Positions 46,497 to 55,369 of a stretch of 64,000 bases of DNA are shown piece by piece. The notes under the pieces are model-generated. The model worked only from the letters and a program-made list of their open reading frames with translations, was not told where the DNA came from and made no database searches. How positions within the stretch are numbered: position 1 is the stretch's first letter; each line of letters starts with the position of its first letter. The stretch comes from Verrucomicrobiaceae bacterium. GTDB lineage: Bacteria; Verrucomicrobiota; Verrucomicrobiia; Verrucomicrobiales; Verrucomicrobiaceae. The DNA is taken from contig JAIXOU010000105.1 in the NCBI GenBank assembly GCA_027486585.1, forward strand, positions 1 through 64,000. The letters are read 5' to 3'. A program made the position numbers and the translations under genes.

Positions 46497-47888
46497 AATG
46501 AGCGTCATTTCATCCAGCGGCTTGCCGATGATCTGAAGTCCGACGGGCAGTGACTTGCCATCTTCCAGGGCCGTGCCGCAGGGCACGCTGATCGCTGGAA
46601 GTCCGGCAAGATTCACGGGGATGGTGAAAATATCCTCCAGATAGGCCGCCAGCGGATTGTCCTTCAGAGCACCCAGTTTGTGCGCTGGAGTCGGGCTGGT
46701 CGGACTGACGATCACGTCCACTTTTTCAAATGCCTGCTCAAAGTCCTGTCGGATAAGCGTGCGGGCACGTTGGGCTTTCAGGTAATAGGCATCGTAGTAG
46801 CCACTGCTGAGCACGTACGTGCCGAGAAGAATACGGCGCTTCACTTCCGGGCCGAAGCCCTCTTCCCGAGACATCATGTAATGCTCCATGAGATCCGCGG
46901 CTGCGGCGCTACGGTGACCATAGCGCACGCCATCAAAGCGCGCCAGATTGGCTGAGGCCTCGGCTGGGGCGATGATGTAGTAAGTGCTCACGCCGACATC
47001 CGTATGCGGCAGACTGATCTCGACTGGGATGGCACCCAGCGCTTCGAGTTTCTTGATAGCTGCATTTACGGCAGCGGAGACGCCCGCATGAATACCAGAA
47101 ATAAAATACTCCTTCGGCAGACCAATGCGCAGACCTTTGATATCCTTACCCAGCGCACTCGTAAAGTCCGGCACGGAGACATCCAGGGAGGTGGAGTCAC
47201 GCGCATCTTTGCCACAAAGATGGTTCAGCAAAATGGCTGAATCCTCCACCGTCTTCGTGATCGGGCCGATCTGATCCAGCGATGAGGCAAAGGCGACCAA
47301 GCCATAACGGGAAATGCGTCCGTAAGTCGGCTTCAGGCCCACGCAGCCGCAAAGCGCAGCTGGTTGGCGGATGGAGCCGCCGGTATCAGAGCCTAGTGTG
47401 GCGATGGCCAGATTCCCAGCCACGGCAGCGGCACTGCCACCGCTGCTACCACCGGGGATACGCTCCAGATCCCGAGGATTGCGCGTCACTCCCAGGGCTG
47501 AGTTTTCGGTCGAAGAACCCATGGCAAATTCGTCCATGTTCAGGCGGCCAAAAGGTACGGCACCCGCGCTGCGCAGCTTCACGATAGCGCCGGCGTCATA
47601 GGGGGCCGTGTAGTTCTCTGCCAGCATCCGCGATCCACAGGTGCAGGGCTCACCGATGACGTTCATATTATCTTTGATCCCAATCGGGATGCCACCGAGT
47701 GGCTGAGAGACATCCGCCTGATCCGCCTCTTTGAGCGCCTTTTCCAGATCCCAGGATAGATAAGCTCCGATACTGGCATTTTGCGTATCGATGGCCTTGG
47801 CCACATCGGTCACGATGTCACGCGGGGAGATTTCTTTGGCAAGCAAACGCTGACGCAGCGTGGCAATGGTGGAGTTAGCGAGGGACAT
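46467..47888 (-). CDS. gatA: Aspartyl/glutamyl-tRNA amidotransferase subunit A
   Basis: 473 residues. Amidase-signature enzyme with the Ser-cisSer-Lys triad: GGIPIGIKDNMN (Lys), GGSSGGSAAAVAG (cis-Ser) and GSDTGGSIRQPAAL (nucleophile Ser). Releases ammonia from glutamine for transamidation of misacylated Glu-tRNA(Gln) or Asp-tRNA(Asn). gatC lies upstream; gatB is not in the window. Its 3' end is duplicated beyond parDE. Confidence 0.96.
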   Translation of the reverse strand: MSLANSTIATLRQRLLAKEISPRDIVTDVAKAIDTQNASIGAYLSWDLEKALKEADQADVSQPLGGIPIGIKDNMNVIGEPCTCGSRMLAENYTAPYDAGAIVKLRSAGAVPFGRLNMDEFAMGSSTENSALGVTRNPRDLERIPGGSSGGSAAAVAGNLAIATLGSDTGGSIRQPAALCGCVGLKPTYGRISRYGLVAFASSLDQIGPITKTVEDSAILLNHLCGKDARDSTSLDVSVPDFTSALGKDIKGLRIGLPKEYFISGIHAGVSAAVNAAIKKLEALGAIPVEISLPHTDVGVSTYYIIAPAEASANLARFDGVRYGHRSAAAADLMEHYMMSREEGFGPEVKRRILLGTYVLSSGYYDAYYLKAQRARTLIRQDFEQAFEKVDVIVSPTSPTPAHKLGALKDNPLAAYLEDIFTIPVNLAGLPAISVPCGTALEDGKSLPVGLQIIGKPLDEMTLIRVADAFEKA

Positions 47889-47915
47889 GAAGAGAAAAGT
47901 AAAAAGTGTTTCGTT

Positions 47916-47976
47916 TTGAGTGCTTAGTCCAGAGGGCCTTCGTGTGTTCTTCGATCAAACGACACTGAGCACTCAA
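47916..47976. repeat. 13-bp inverted repeat between gatC and gatA
   Basis: TTGAGTGCTTAGT (47916-47928) and ACTGAGCACTCAA (47964-47976) are complementary except one position that would be a G-U pair in a plus-strand RNA. The 113-bp gap separating two genes that are usually adjacent is occupied mainly by this structure. Confidence 0.6.
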
Positions 47977-48001
47977 GACCAAACACAGGCTTGGGCGCGC
48001 C

Positions 48002-48286
48002 TCATTCCATCACCTTCGGAATCTGGAACTGATCCATGGCACGTCGGGGCGCGTTGGAGAGCGCTTCCTCCTGAGTAAACCCAGGCCGGGCGATGTCTGG
48101 GCGGATCACATCAAAGATGGGCATCGCATGAGCACTCGGCTCGGCATCCAGTTGATAGGTACTGAGCTGGTCGATGTGACCCAGGATACGATTGAGCTGC
48201 CCTTGATACTGCACCGCCTCCTCCTCAGAGAGGGCTAGGCGTGAGAGCTTGGCAATGTGGTGGATGTCGATCTGCGGGGACGGCAT
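48002..48286 (-). CDS. gatC: Aspartyl/glutamyl-tRNA amidotransferase subunit C
   Basis: 94 residues, normal length. Signature IHHIAKLSRLALSEEEAVQY and LNRILGHIDQL, with the FDVIRPDIARPGFTQEEAL segment. Stabilises the GatA-GatB complex. Transcribed with gatA. Confidence 0.93.
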   Translation of the reverse strand: MPSPQIDIHHIAKLSRLALSEEEAVQYQGQLNRILGHIDQLSTYQLDAEPSAHAMPIFDVIRPDIARPGFTQEEALSNAPRRAMDQFQIPKVME

Positions 48287-48420
48287 ACCTGCTTTTTAAA
48301 CCGGAGAACACGCCGCGCAAGCGGCCCTTTCGCAAGCGCTAAGACTCTGATGAGGGCAGCAAGCCGTTCCCCGTTTTTCCGCGCACAGGATTCGATGGAG
48401 CTTAGGCGTCCTCGCCAGAC

Positions 48421-48444
48421 ATCGGCCAGAGGCGTCTGGCCGAT
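48421..48444. terminator. Perfect 10-bp hairpin between gatC and fic
   Basis: ATCGGCCAGA (48421-48430), 4-base loop GGCG, TCTGGCCGAT (48435-48444). Very stable, but no clear T-tract on the minus strand, so termination of the fic transcript is only probable. The rest of 48287-48552 shows no gene. Confidence 0.45.
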
Positions 48445-48552
48445 TTCTCCGAATCGAAAACCAGTCAGCTGTTGGCGGTTGGTTTAAAGACCAGCTTCCA
48501 GGCATCTTTTCTCTGTTGAAAAAAGGTCGAAGGCAGAAGGGTGACGGAGGAA

Positions 48553-50028
48553 TCAGAGGTCACCGAGCTCGGGCATGTGATCGGCATAAGAGATGCGGAT
48601 GGCGTCTTCGAGGTCAGTGATCTCCGTGTCGGTGAGTTTCTCAAACTGGGGGATGGAGCGCTTTTTCTTGGAGAGACGGCATTTGTTTTGCAGGGCGAGC
48701 TTGAGGAAAAGGTTGGCGTGCGGTTCGGGGAGGTCCACGATCTCTCGCATGGCGGCTCGGGCCACATCGTAGCAGCGGAGGAAGGAGAGTTCCCTCGGCA
48801 ATTCTTTGTCGATGGTCTCGGCGACGAAGGCGTAAAGAGCCTCGGCCATGACTGTGCAGTCGATGTAGCGGAAGTGGTCGAGCGTCTTATTAGTCACGGT
48901 CATCACATACTCCTCGGTGAGAGTGTATTCCGAGCGCTCCTTCAGTGGAACAGAGAAAGCCTCCAGGCTGGCGTCATAGTCCGCAGGTCGGTTTAGCATA
49001 ACGGCGGAGACGGGAAAGACGATGCCGTCAGGGCCGAACTTCCGCCGTGTTAGGACATGGTGAATAAGAAAGCGGTGGATACGGCCATTGCCGTCGAGGA
49101 ATGGATGAAAGAAGACAAATTGATAGGCAACAATAGCTGCCGCTGGCACGGAAGGGATGTAGCTGCTAGTGGCGAGAGCGCCGGAGACCTTGGCCCACTG
49201 TTCCATGAGGAAGGAAAGGTTTTTGCCGGGTTTCGGTGGCACGAGGTAAACTTCCTCCATGCCGAGAGCCAGAGTCTGGCCGACGAAGTTCTGTGTGGTG
49301 CGAAAGGTTTTGGAAGAGAAGCGCGGGTCCACAATGGCTTGCTGTAAACTGCAGAGGGCTTTTTCGCTGAAGTAGTCCTGTTCACCAGAGGCACGAAGGA
49401 GGCCGGTAAACTTGCCTGTACGATTCTCGTCCGGCACTTCCTGCTCGATGGCGTAGGAGGATTTGGTTTCCTTGGAGTAAAGCCAGGAGAGGGCACGCTG
49501 GTAGAGGTTGACCGGGTATTGATCGAGCACCTGCTTGCACTTCTCCGCCAGCCCGGCCTGCTCCCACTCCAGGAGCCGTTTCAAGCGGCGGAGCATGGGG
49601 GAAAAGTGAATGTTGCCGATGAGGTTGTTGACGATACGCCAGCGGGGGTAGCGCTGCTCTGGCCCTGGATAGTAGATCTCGGGATCAGCCAGGGACACGT
49701 AGTTGCCGATGGAAATGTCAGGGATGTCGAGTGACTTGTCGGTGAAGCGCTCCCAGAGATACCAGAGGCGGCGGGCTGTGGCACCGGTGGGTGTGGCTCG
49801 GACAAAGGCTGCGACTTCAGCCGCGGGAACTTGCGGTAGAACCGCGCGAATTAACTCCAGGTGAAGGCCCTCACGCTTGATGGCAAACTCCAAGTGATCG
49901 CAGACGGATTTGAGCTTTATAGCTGTCCAAGGATAAATTTCCCGTAAACGGCCATCTGCCTGTTCGACGGTCTTTCGCTCGCCCGGCTCTGCCACAAAGG
50001 ACTCGACGTAGTGAGGCATGGCATTCAC
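48553..50028 (-). CDS. Fic-domain protein (probable AMP transferase)
   Basis: 491 residues. The Fic core has HPFLDGNGRIHR with catalytic His and phosphate-binding GNGR, and FHPFLD preceded by AAAIVAYQFVF. An upstream KSSYAIEQE (about 195) resembles the inhibitory helix motif (S/T)xxxE(G/N), suggesting autoinhibition in cis. N- and C-terminal helical regions (winged-helix-like end near 445-485) are unassigned. Target unknown. ATG 50019 is an alternative start. Alone, without a separate antitoxin gene. Confidence 0.9.
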   Translation of the reverse strand: MNAMPHYVESFVAEPGERKTVEQADGRLREIYPWTAIKLKSVCDHLEFAIKREGLHLELIRAVLPQVPAAEVAAFVRATPTGATARRLWYLWERFTDKSLDIPDISIGNYVSLADPEIYYPGPEQRYPRWRIVNNLIGNIHFSPMLRRLKRLLEWEQAGLAEKCKQVLDQYPVNLYQRALSWLYSKETKSSYAIEQEVPDENRTGKFTGLLRASGEQDYFSEKALCSLQQAIVDPRFSSKTFRTTQNFVGQTLALGMEEVYLVPPKPGKNLSFLMEQWAKVSGALATSSYIPSVPAAAIVAYQFVFFHPFLDGNGRIHRFLIHHVLTRRKFGPDGIVFPVSAVMLNRPADYDASLEAFSVPLKERSEYTLTEEYVMTVTNKTLDHFRYIDCTVMAEALYAFVAETIDKELPRELSFLRCYDVARAAMREIVDLPEPHANLFLKLALQNKCRLSKKKRSIPQFEKLTDTEITDLEDAIRISYADHMPELGDL

Positions 50029-50464
50029 TTTGAAAGTGACTGCCAGCCAAGCTTAGCCGACGGGGCGGTAGGTTTTGTCAGATGCCATGAGTGAATCGTT
50101 AAACAGGCATAGTTTGCCGATAGTTTTATTATCGGGAACAGGAATTTGTTAATTTCGGCGGATTCTTTGTGAGAATTGTTAATCAATTCAGACTCTGTCA
50201 GAAAAAACAATTGACATTCAACCTTCGATTCATTCGCAAATGACCGTCCAGCGGATGGTGAATAGGGTTGAGACTTCGGTCCTGTGTTGCTCCACTTGTC
50301 CAGGGCTGCAACAATGCCCCTCTGTCAGCCAACTTTTCCGTCTTTTCCCCAATAGCAATCACCTTCTCTGACCCCGTTGTCATGCAGACCCCGTTCTCAT
50401 GCATGGGTCATTTTTTGAGGCCACAGGTGACGAGTTTGGACTTCTCCGCTAGATATCATCTTCT
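50029..50464. other. Intergenic region upstream of fic
   Basis: 436 bp without a supported gene. Contains hairpin CCGATA (50117-50122) and TATCGG (50130-50135) with a 7-base loop, in AT-rich DNA upstream of fic (minus strand), a candidate regulatory site. Two GACCCCGTT-like segments (about 50372 and 50389) form a short direct repeat with CATGCA. No terminator for fic-side transcription. Confidence 0.4.
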
Positions 50465-50809
50465 ATGAATTGGACACTCATTAAAGCAGTCGCACTGCTG
50501 ACAGCCTCGAACGTCTTTATGACCTTCGCTTGGTATGCTCATCTGAAGGAACTCAAAGCCCGTCCTTGGTTTATTGCAGCAGTCATGAGTTGGGGAATAG
50601 CCTTTTTTGAGTATCTGCTTCAAGTGCCAGCCAATCGTATTGGTAGTGAGACCCTTAGCCTACCACAGCTCAAGATCATTCAGGAGGTGATCACCCTATC
50701 CGTTTTTATACCGTTCGTCTTATTTTACATGAAGCAGCCGCTGAAATGGGATTACCTATGGGCCTGCCTTTGCATGGGCGGGGCCGTTTACTTCATCTTT
50801 AGAAAATAG
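50465..50809 (+). CDS. DMT-family small membrane protein (DUF486)
   Basis: 114 residues with four transmembrane helices (about 5-25, 33-52, 70-88, 95-112). LIKAVALLTASNVFMTFAWY, FFEYLLQVPANRIG and LKIIQEVITLSVF are characteristic of DUF486. Function unknown; related by fold to small drug/metabolite transporters. Normal length, intact. Confidence 0.88.
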   Translation: MNWTLIKAVALLTASNVFMTFAWYAHLKELKARPWFIAAVMSWGIAFFEYLLQVPANRIGSETLSLPQLKIIQEVITLSVFIPFVLFYMKQPLKWDYLWACLCMGGAVYFIFRK

Positions 50810-50932
50810 AATCAGATTCCAGCGGGAATCGTCATGAGATTTCAAGCTTCGGCAGCACCTTCCCGATCTTCCTCGTCTCTAGGCTCAGGCTGATGACACG
50901 CAGGAAGAGTTCGAGGGGGTATTTGGCAATAG

Positions 50933-50952
50933 TAAAGTGTCCGGCCCTTTGC
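50933..50952. repeat. 20-bp direct repeat, copy 1
   Basis: TAAAGTGTCCGGCCCTTTGC; matches 51577-51596 at 19 of 20 positions. The 644-bp spacing encloses the gene-poor scar. The core AAAGTGTCCG-CCCTTT is imperfectly palindromic, like REP-type sequences linked with IS200-like transposases; that relationship is inference. Confidence 0.7.
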
Positions 50953-51576
50953 GGCGCTGCCATTGACGAAACGATCTGATTCAGTGGATCTACAGAATTT
51001 GTCAGCCAGTTGCAGCCTGCCCCCAGTTTCCCGTCAGAGTGACCACCCGTATCGTCGGCGCACGCGTCGGCCTTGATCCTTGGGCAGGCGCTTCAGGGAG
51101 CCACTCAAGAGCTTTAAGCCGTTGTCCAAGTCGATCCTGGACTGTGGTGAAAGCACGGCGGAATACTCCGGCAGCGGCACTTCGTTGGGTGAACCTTTCT
51201 TAGCCAAGCGACTGATACTCATAGAGCGGATTTTGAGGCGCGGACTCGAAAGAGTCAACTCTGTTCAGCGCCTCGCGGAGTTGACGGTTCTTCTCAGGAG
51301 CTGCTGCCACGTCTTGCCCATTGGCCGCCTCGTTTTGGATTGCCCTCCGATCGGGACCTTCGACACTTTACTCCGACCATTAAAACAGGCACACTACATT
51401 TGTGATTCCCCTTCGAATAGAGTCCTGATGCTTTTCGGCCAATATGAGACCAAAGACCAACGCCCCAATCATTCTCAATGAACGCGAAGAGAAGCGCGAA
51501 TTCTGGGCACGCTTTGAAGCCCGAATGAAGGCCCTACAAAATTCCCAGCAGTCCAGCCCCGTCCGCTCCCGGGTTA

Positions 51577-51596
51577 TAAAGTGTCCGTCCCTTTGC
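51577..51596. repeat. 20-bp direct repeat, copy 2
   Basis: TAAAGTGTCCGTCCCTTTGC; partner of 50933-50952. Lies 33 bp before the end of the restriction endonuclease gene. Confidence 0.7.
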
Positions 51597-51629
51597 AAAG
51601 CTGTTCAAAGTAGCGAGGGTGCGGGAATT

Positions 51630-52640
51630 CTAGGTATTTGAAGTCATGTTTTCTTTCGGCATCACATCAGGATAAGGCCCCAAGAACCGCTCTCCGTTGA
51701 AGTGGATCATGTGGTCGGGGTCTTCGGCGATCCAGACCTCGGATTCCCAGGCGATGTGCGACACGAAGCTCTGCATGGCTTTGCGACTTTCGAAGGCGGT
51801 CACGAAGACGAGGCCTGCTTTGCAGCCTGCAAAGAGGTCTTTGAGTTCCTTGCGGCGCTTCCCATCAACCGGACCTGCACTAGTAACCGCTTCGATGAGT
51901 AAGAGCCAATTGCGCTTTGTATCGTGAACGATGACATCAGGAATCTTGGCGGCTGAATCCAGGGTGACTCCGAGTGCGGTCAGACTTTCGGTCTCTAAGT
52001 GGACGAACTTGTTTTCGGTATCGCCGATGTAGAGGACCACACCGCCGGGAGCAAACGCGGGGCAGAAGTGTTCGATGATGGACTTAATGAGTGGATTCTG
52101 GCCGCCAGGAGAAAGCGCGACTTGCGATCCATCAGGCAACGTCACAGGCACGCGGGCTAGATCGCGTTTTCGGCTTATCTCATGTTTGAGGCTTTCGCGG
52201 CTTGTGAGGTATTTCTTCAAAGCGGGGAACCAATCAAGACTGCCAAGCTTACGGAGAAGTGCGAGGGCAGTCGGTTCAATCTGATAGACTGTCTTGGCGC
52301 TGTTGGTCGGACGATTTGGATCGTCAGGATTGCGGAGCAAAAGTCCTTCTTCGACAAAGAACTTTACGGCATCGTCGCGGATGGTTTCACGTGTGTTGGG
52401 TGCGTAGCGGTTGCCGTAGGCGGTCGCGATGAAGTCGATGATGGGCGTGATGCCACGCAACGGAGCTTGCGCGTCAGCCCATGAGGCATCTGGCTGGAGG
52501 TCAAGCAGTGCAAGCAACGTATAGGCGGCGGTTTCATTCCGTTGCTTCGGGCCGAACTCCAAAGCCGTGAGTGCTTCGATGGTTTCGGCGAGCCGCTTTT
52601 TCCGAGCGGTGGCTTTGCGGCTAGGTTTATCGGCAGGCAT
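51630..52640 (-). CDS. BsuBI/PstI-type restriction endonuclease
   Basis: 336 residues from ATG 52640, overlapping the methyltransferase end by 14 bp. N-terminal helical/winged-helix region (about 1-170) and a C-terminal nuclease domain with DVIVHDTKRNWLLLIEAVTS then AGPVDGKRRKEL, the PD-x-(D/E)-like core of the BsuBI/PstI family, whose members cut CTGCAG. Specificity here is inferred, not shown. Confidence 0.88.
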   Translation of the reverse strand: MPADKPSRKATARKKRLAETIEALTALEFGPKQRNETAAYTLLALLDLQPDASWADAQAPLRGITPIIDFIATAYGNRYAPNTRETIRDDAVKFFVEEGLLLRNPDDPNRPTNSAKTVYQIEPTALALLRKLGSLDWFPALKKYLTSRESLKHEISRKRDLARVPVTLPDGSQVALSPGGQNPLIKSIIEHFCPAFAPGGVVLYIGDTENKFVHLETESLTALGVTLDSAAKIPDVIVHDTKRNWLLLIEAVTSAGPVDGKRRKELKDLFAGCKAGLVFVTAFESRKAMQSFVSHIAWESEVWIAEDPDHMIHFNGERFLGPYPDVMPKENMTSNT

Positions 52641-54108
52641 GAAGATGTTTGGTGACGAGTTGATCAATTTCGTCCTGCGAGAGGTCGAGGGCTGTCATTT
52701 CGCGGCCCATTGCATTGAGAGTGTTGCGGTCTGGATAGCTCAGGGTGCGCAGGTCAGTCGCGTTCACCTGAGTATGACCACTAAAGCGACGGAAATACTG
52801 ATCAACGACTGTCGAATTTAGAAAGGCAAAGAGACCGGCCGCCAGATGACGCTCCAATCCACGACCACTCGCGTGGAAGTAGTTCAAATGGTTCTCAAAG
52901 CCCACCCAATCCGTTTTCACCTGCTCTGGGTCGAACATGCAAGCAACAAGGCGGCGACGCTCCTCCTTGGAAGTGAAGCGCTTCGTCAGCAGGTACATTC
53001 CTGTTGGCACCAACCACTGCCGCGTCTCAGCATTGTCCATGATTGCATTGGGTTTACGGGCTTCGAGCTTGGGCCAATGCACGGTGCCACCGTTGAAATG
53101 ACAAGGATAGAGGAGTGGCACTGTGCCGGACTCCGGTTCCTTGCGCAGTGCTTCTTTGAGCCGGAAGTCCACCACACGACCCGTGGATACGGTCAATCCC
53201 AAAGCGGCGAGTGACGTGGTTAGGCCATCCATTGTTTCTTTCGCAGCGCCATGACTGGAGCATGACGGGATGTGAATGAACTTCTCCGAGTCGTTAGGGT
53301 GTACGATCTCGGCGAACGGAAAGACAGTCTTCGAGACCTCGCTGCCAGCCTCGCCACTGCTGCTGGAGATGATCAGTTCACGAGGCTGAATCCGTCCCTT
53401 CACAGCATGGAAGATGATGTTCTCCTGCAATACGCTGTCTTCGCGAAAGGCAGCTTGGCGTGAATCGAAGACGTGTAGTCTGCGTAGTTCCAATTGGCTC
53501 AAGAAGTCTTCACGGAACGGGCGGAAGTATGGCCCATTGCAGAAACTCCGAGGCGTGATGCCGACGAGTTGGCCGCCTGGAACTAAGAGACGCTGAATGA
53601 GGGCGATGAAGCCGGTGTAAAGGTTGCTGGTCTCGACTCCTATCGAGCGGAGAGCACGCCTCTCAGCTGAATCGGTGCTGATTTTCTTATACGGCGGATT
53701 CGCAATGGCTGCATCAAAAGCCGGTGGCAATGTGCCGAACAAATCGACCGCCAAACGAGCTGACATCTCCTGAATGAAATCGGTGGAATGGATCGCAAAA
53801 GTGAATGTGATTCCAGCCGCCGTGCATTGGCTCTGGCATTCTCGCATGGTCGCGTGCAGCGCATCGAGGATGTTTGAATCGACTTCGTAGAGAGTGACTT
53901 CTACCGCGCTGACATATCCATAATTAGCGCAAACATGCTTCACGAAGGCCGCAGTAAGAGCACCTGCGCCAGCGCCCGCATCCAATAGGCGAACCACACT
54001 TGGCAAAGGCCCGAACATTGAAGCCATGAAATCCGCCGTCGGACTCGCCGTGAGGAACTGTCCAAGTTCCTCCTGCCGAGATCGTCCGTTCGTTTTTGTG
54101 GCTGTCAT
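52627..54108 (-). CDS. Adenine-specific DNA methyltransferase of the PstI/BsuBI-type system
   Basis: 493 residues from ATG 54108; the longer frame adds 36 residues without support. SAM-binding motif I LLDAGAGAGALTAAF, catalytic motif IV AIANPPYKKIS, motif with VPGGQLVGITPRSFC, and a C-terminal target-recognition region. Gamma-class N6-adenine methylase. Precedes the nuclease, so host DNA is protected first; the two genes overlap and are co-expressed. Confidence 0.92.
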   Translation of the reverse strand: MTATKTNGRSRQEELGQFLTASPTADFMASMFGPLPSVVRLLDAGAGAGALTAAFVKHVCANYGYVSAVEVTLYEVDSNILDALHATMRECQSQCTAAGITFTFAIHSTDFIQEMSARLAVDLFGTLPPAFDAAIANPPYKKISTDSAERRALRSIGVETSNLYTGFIALIQRLLVPGGQLVGITPRSFCNGPYFRPFREDFLSQLELRRLHVFDSRQAAFREDSVLQENIIFHAVKGRIQPRELIISSSSGEAGSEVSKTVFPFAEIVHPNDSEKFIHIPSCSSHGAAKETMDGLTTSLAALGLTVSTGRVVDFRLKEALRKEPESGTVPLLYPCHFNGGTVHWPKLEARKPNAIMDNAETRQWLVPTGMYLLTKRFTSKEERRRLVACMFDPEQVKTDWVGFENHLNYFHASGRGLERHLAAGLFAFLNSTVVDQYFRRFSGHTQVNATDLRTLSYPDRNTLNAMGREMTALDLSQDEIDQLVTKHLHACR

Positions 54109-54236
54109 GATTCTGAATCTACGTGTGTTGACTATCCTAACGTGAACTCGCCTGCTGTCACAAATTTTAACGTTATCAGCCGTTCGCCTGAAAAAATCTT
54201 GCCAAAAAGGGGCCAATTCCGGTAAAAACCAATTCC

Positions 54237-54815
54237 ATGTCGCAACCTTTTACATGGAATTCTAACCTAGTGTGGAATGCACCAGGGGCTGTGTGGAATG
54301 GCTCGACTAACGTCAGTAACCCCACCAAACCAATGACAAACGATAATAAGATTAGTGCGTCACTTACGGCGCAGGACATGACAGACATGATGGCCGCTTT
54401 TGCTCTCATTAAGGCAAAGCTGCCCTTTCTCATCAATCTAACTGCGGCGGAAAAACGCCGTATGCCAAACATCAGCACCGAGCGTGGTGGCATGGTGGAC
54501 ACCTTCACCATTGAGATGGGACTGCACCCTGACCTGGTGCCTACCTATGTGGATACGCCGGAACTGGCCAAGGATGCTGCGCTGCTGGCCCAACTAGAAA
54601 CTCTGCGCGCCTGCGCTAATGAACTGTGTGAGGGTATCAATGACACACATCAAGCCGTCGGCTCTGACATGTATCTGGCCTACCTGAGCTTTTACAACAA
54701 TGTGAAGCAGGCCGCGAAGCGCGCCGTGGTAGGTGCAGATGCCGTCTTTGCCAATCTGCGCCGCTTCTTTCAGCGCGGTGGTGGTGACACGCCGCCTCCT
54801 GCACCGACGCCCTAA
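54237..54815 (+). CDS. Hypothetical protein with Pro-rich tail
   Basis: 192 residues, possibly shorter from ATG 54333 (MTNDNKISASLTAQDMTDM). No signal peptide. Helical, with FALIKAKLPFLINLTAAEKR, VPTYVDTPELAKDAALLAQL and SFYNNVKQAAKRAVVGAD, ending GGGDTPPPAPTP. No family recognised. A strong terminator 50 bp downstream supports expression. Divergent from the restriction-modification genes. Confidence 0.72.
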   Translation: MSQPFTWNSNLVWNAPGAVWNGSTNVSNPTKPMTNDNKISASLTAQDMTDMMAAFALIKAKLPFLINLTAAEKRRMPNISTERGGMVDTFTIEMGLHPDLVPTYVDTPELAKDAALLAQLETLRACANELCEGINDTHQAVGSDMYLAYLSFYNNVKQAAKRAVVGADAVFANLRRFFQRGGGDTPPPAPTP

Positions 54816-54867
54816 CGAAGCCGCAGGTGTGCGCGGGCGGAGAAATGCCCCCGCACAAGGCTCTGAG

Positions 54868-54905
54868 CCCGTTTTGAGGGAGACTAGACTTCAAAACGGG
54901 TTTTT
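54868..54905 (+). terminator. Strong intrinsic terminator
   Basis: Perfect 10-bp stem CCCGTTTTGA (54868-54877) and TCAAAACGGG (54891-54900), 13-base loop, followed by TTTTT (54901-54905). An additional GC-rich imperfect hairpin lies just upstream (about 54827-54856). Confidence 0.9.
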
Positions 54906-55007
54906 CCGTCAAAACGGCCATTTTCATTTCCAACCCACGGGTCTGCATGGTGAAAATCGCGATTAATCAGCCAACTGGCGATAATCGAAGATCGGTAAAC
55001 ACCTAAA

Positions 55008-55286
55008 ATGGCCCGAAAACCTCGAAACAAGCCTATATCCGCCATGCTTTCCGTCGAAATCACGAACACGAAGGAGCCAATTTTGACTAAATTTCAGTCA
55101 AATTTGACTGATTTTTGCTCAACGATGACCGATTTTCAATCGCCATTGAGCGGCGTTCAGTCGCTCTCGAGCACTGGTCGGTCAACGCTGAAGGATTTTG
55201 GGTCATCGGCGATCCGTGATCCGTCAGTGCCGAGCGATTGCCGATTAAGCGTGAGCAATGACCGCTCAACGCTGAGCCAAAAATAG
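55008..55286 (+). CDS. Possible small protein with heptapeptide repeats
   Basis: 92 residues. The first 25 are basic and non-repetitive; the rest is a run of degenerate seven-residue units of the type x-L-T-D-F-x-S, produced by a 21-bp DNA repeat. The minus strand over the same repeat is also open and also gives heptads, so the reading frame may be a by-product of the repeat. No ribosome site is clear. Confidence 0.35.
   Translation: MARKPRNKPISAMLSVEITNTKEPILTKFQSNLTDFCSTMTDFQSPLSGVQSLSSTGRSTLKDFGSSAIRDPSVPSDCRLSVSNDRSTLSQK
55083..55271. repeat. 21-bp minisatellite of palindromic units
   Basis: Nine consecutive 21-bp units start at 55083 and keep strict period despite strong divergence. 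Each tends to begin TTGA(C/G) and end with (G)TCAA, so single units have dyad symmetry; the first reads TTGACT-aaatttc-AGTCAA. A partial tenth unit runs into the stop at 55284-55286. Confidence 0.75.
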
Positions 55287-55369
55287 TAACCGTTTCTGCC
55301 ATCTCTGCCCTGACCCAACTCATGCGGGCAAAATAGCCCGCAACACTCTGAACCAAGAACTTCACAGCC

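Larger units (their letters stand above)
50810..51629. other. Gene-poor accessory scar
   Basis: 820 bp with only short frames on both strands. A minus-strand frame (51034-51258) and a plus-strand one (51444-51641) read as plausible peptide fragments but have no recognisable domain or ribosome site. A GATTCC/GGAATC hairpin follows the DUF486 stop. Two direct repeats (50933, 51577) bracket the stretch. Best read as debris of an element or decayed genes. Confidence 0.45.

Noticed and set aside
51080-51481. 133-codon plus-strand frame in the gene-poor scar
   Set aside because: No domain, competing frame on the other strand, atypical composition; could not be told from random open sequence.
55083-55271. 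CRISPR-like array or tRNA cluster
   Set aside because: 21-bp units are contiguous with no spacers, and no cloverleaf or TTCRA loop pattern is present.
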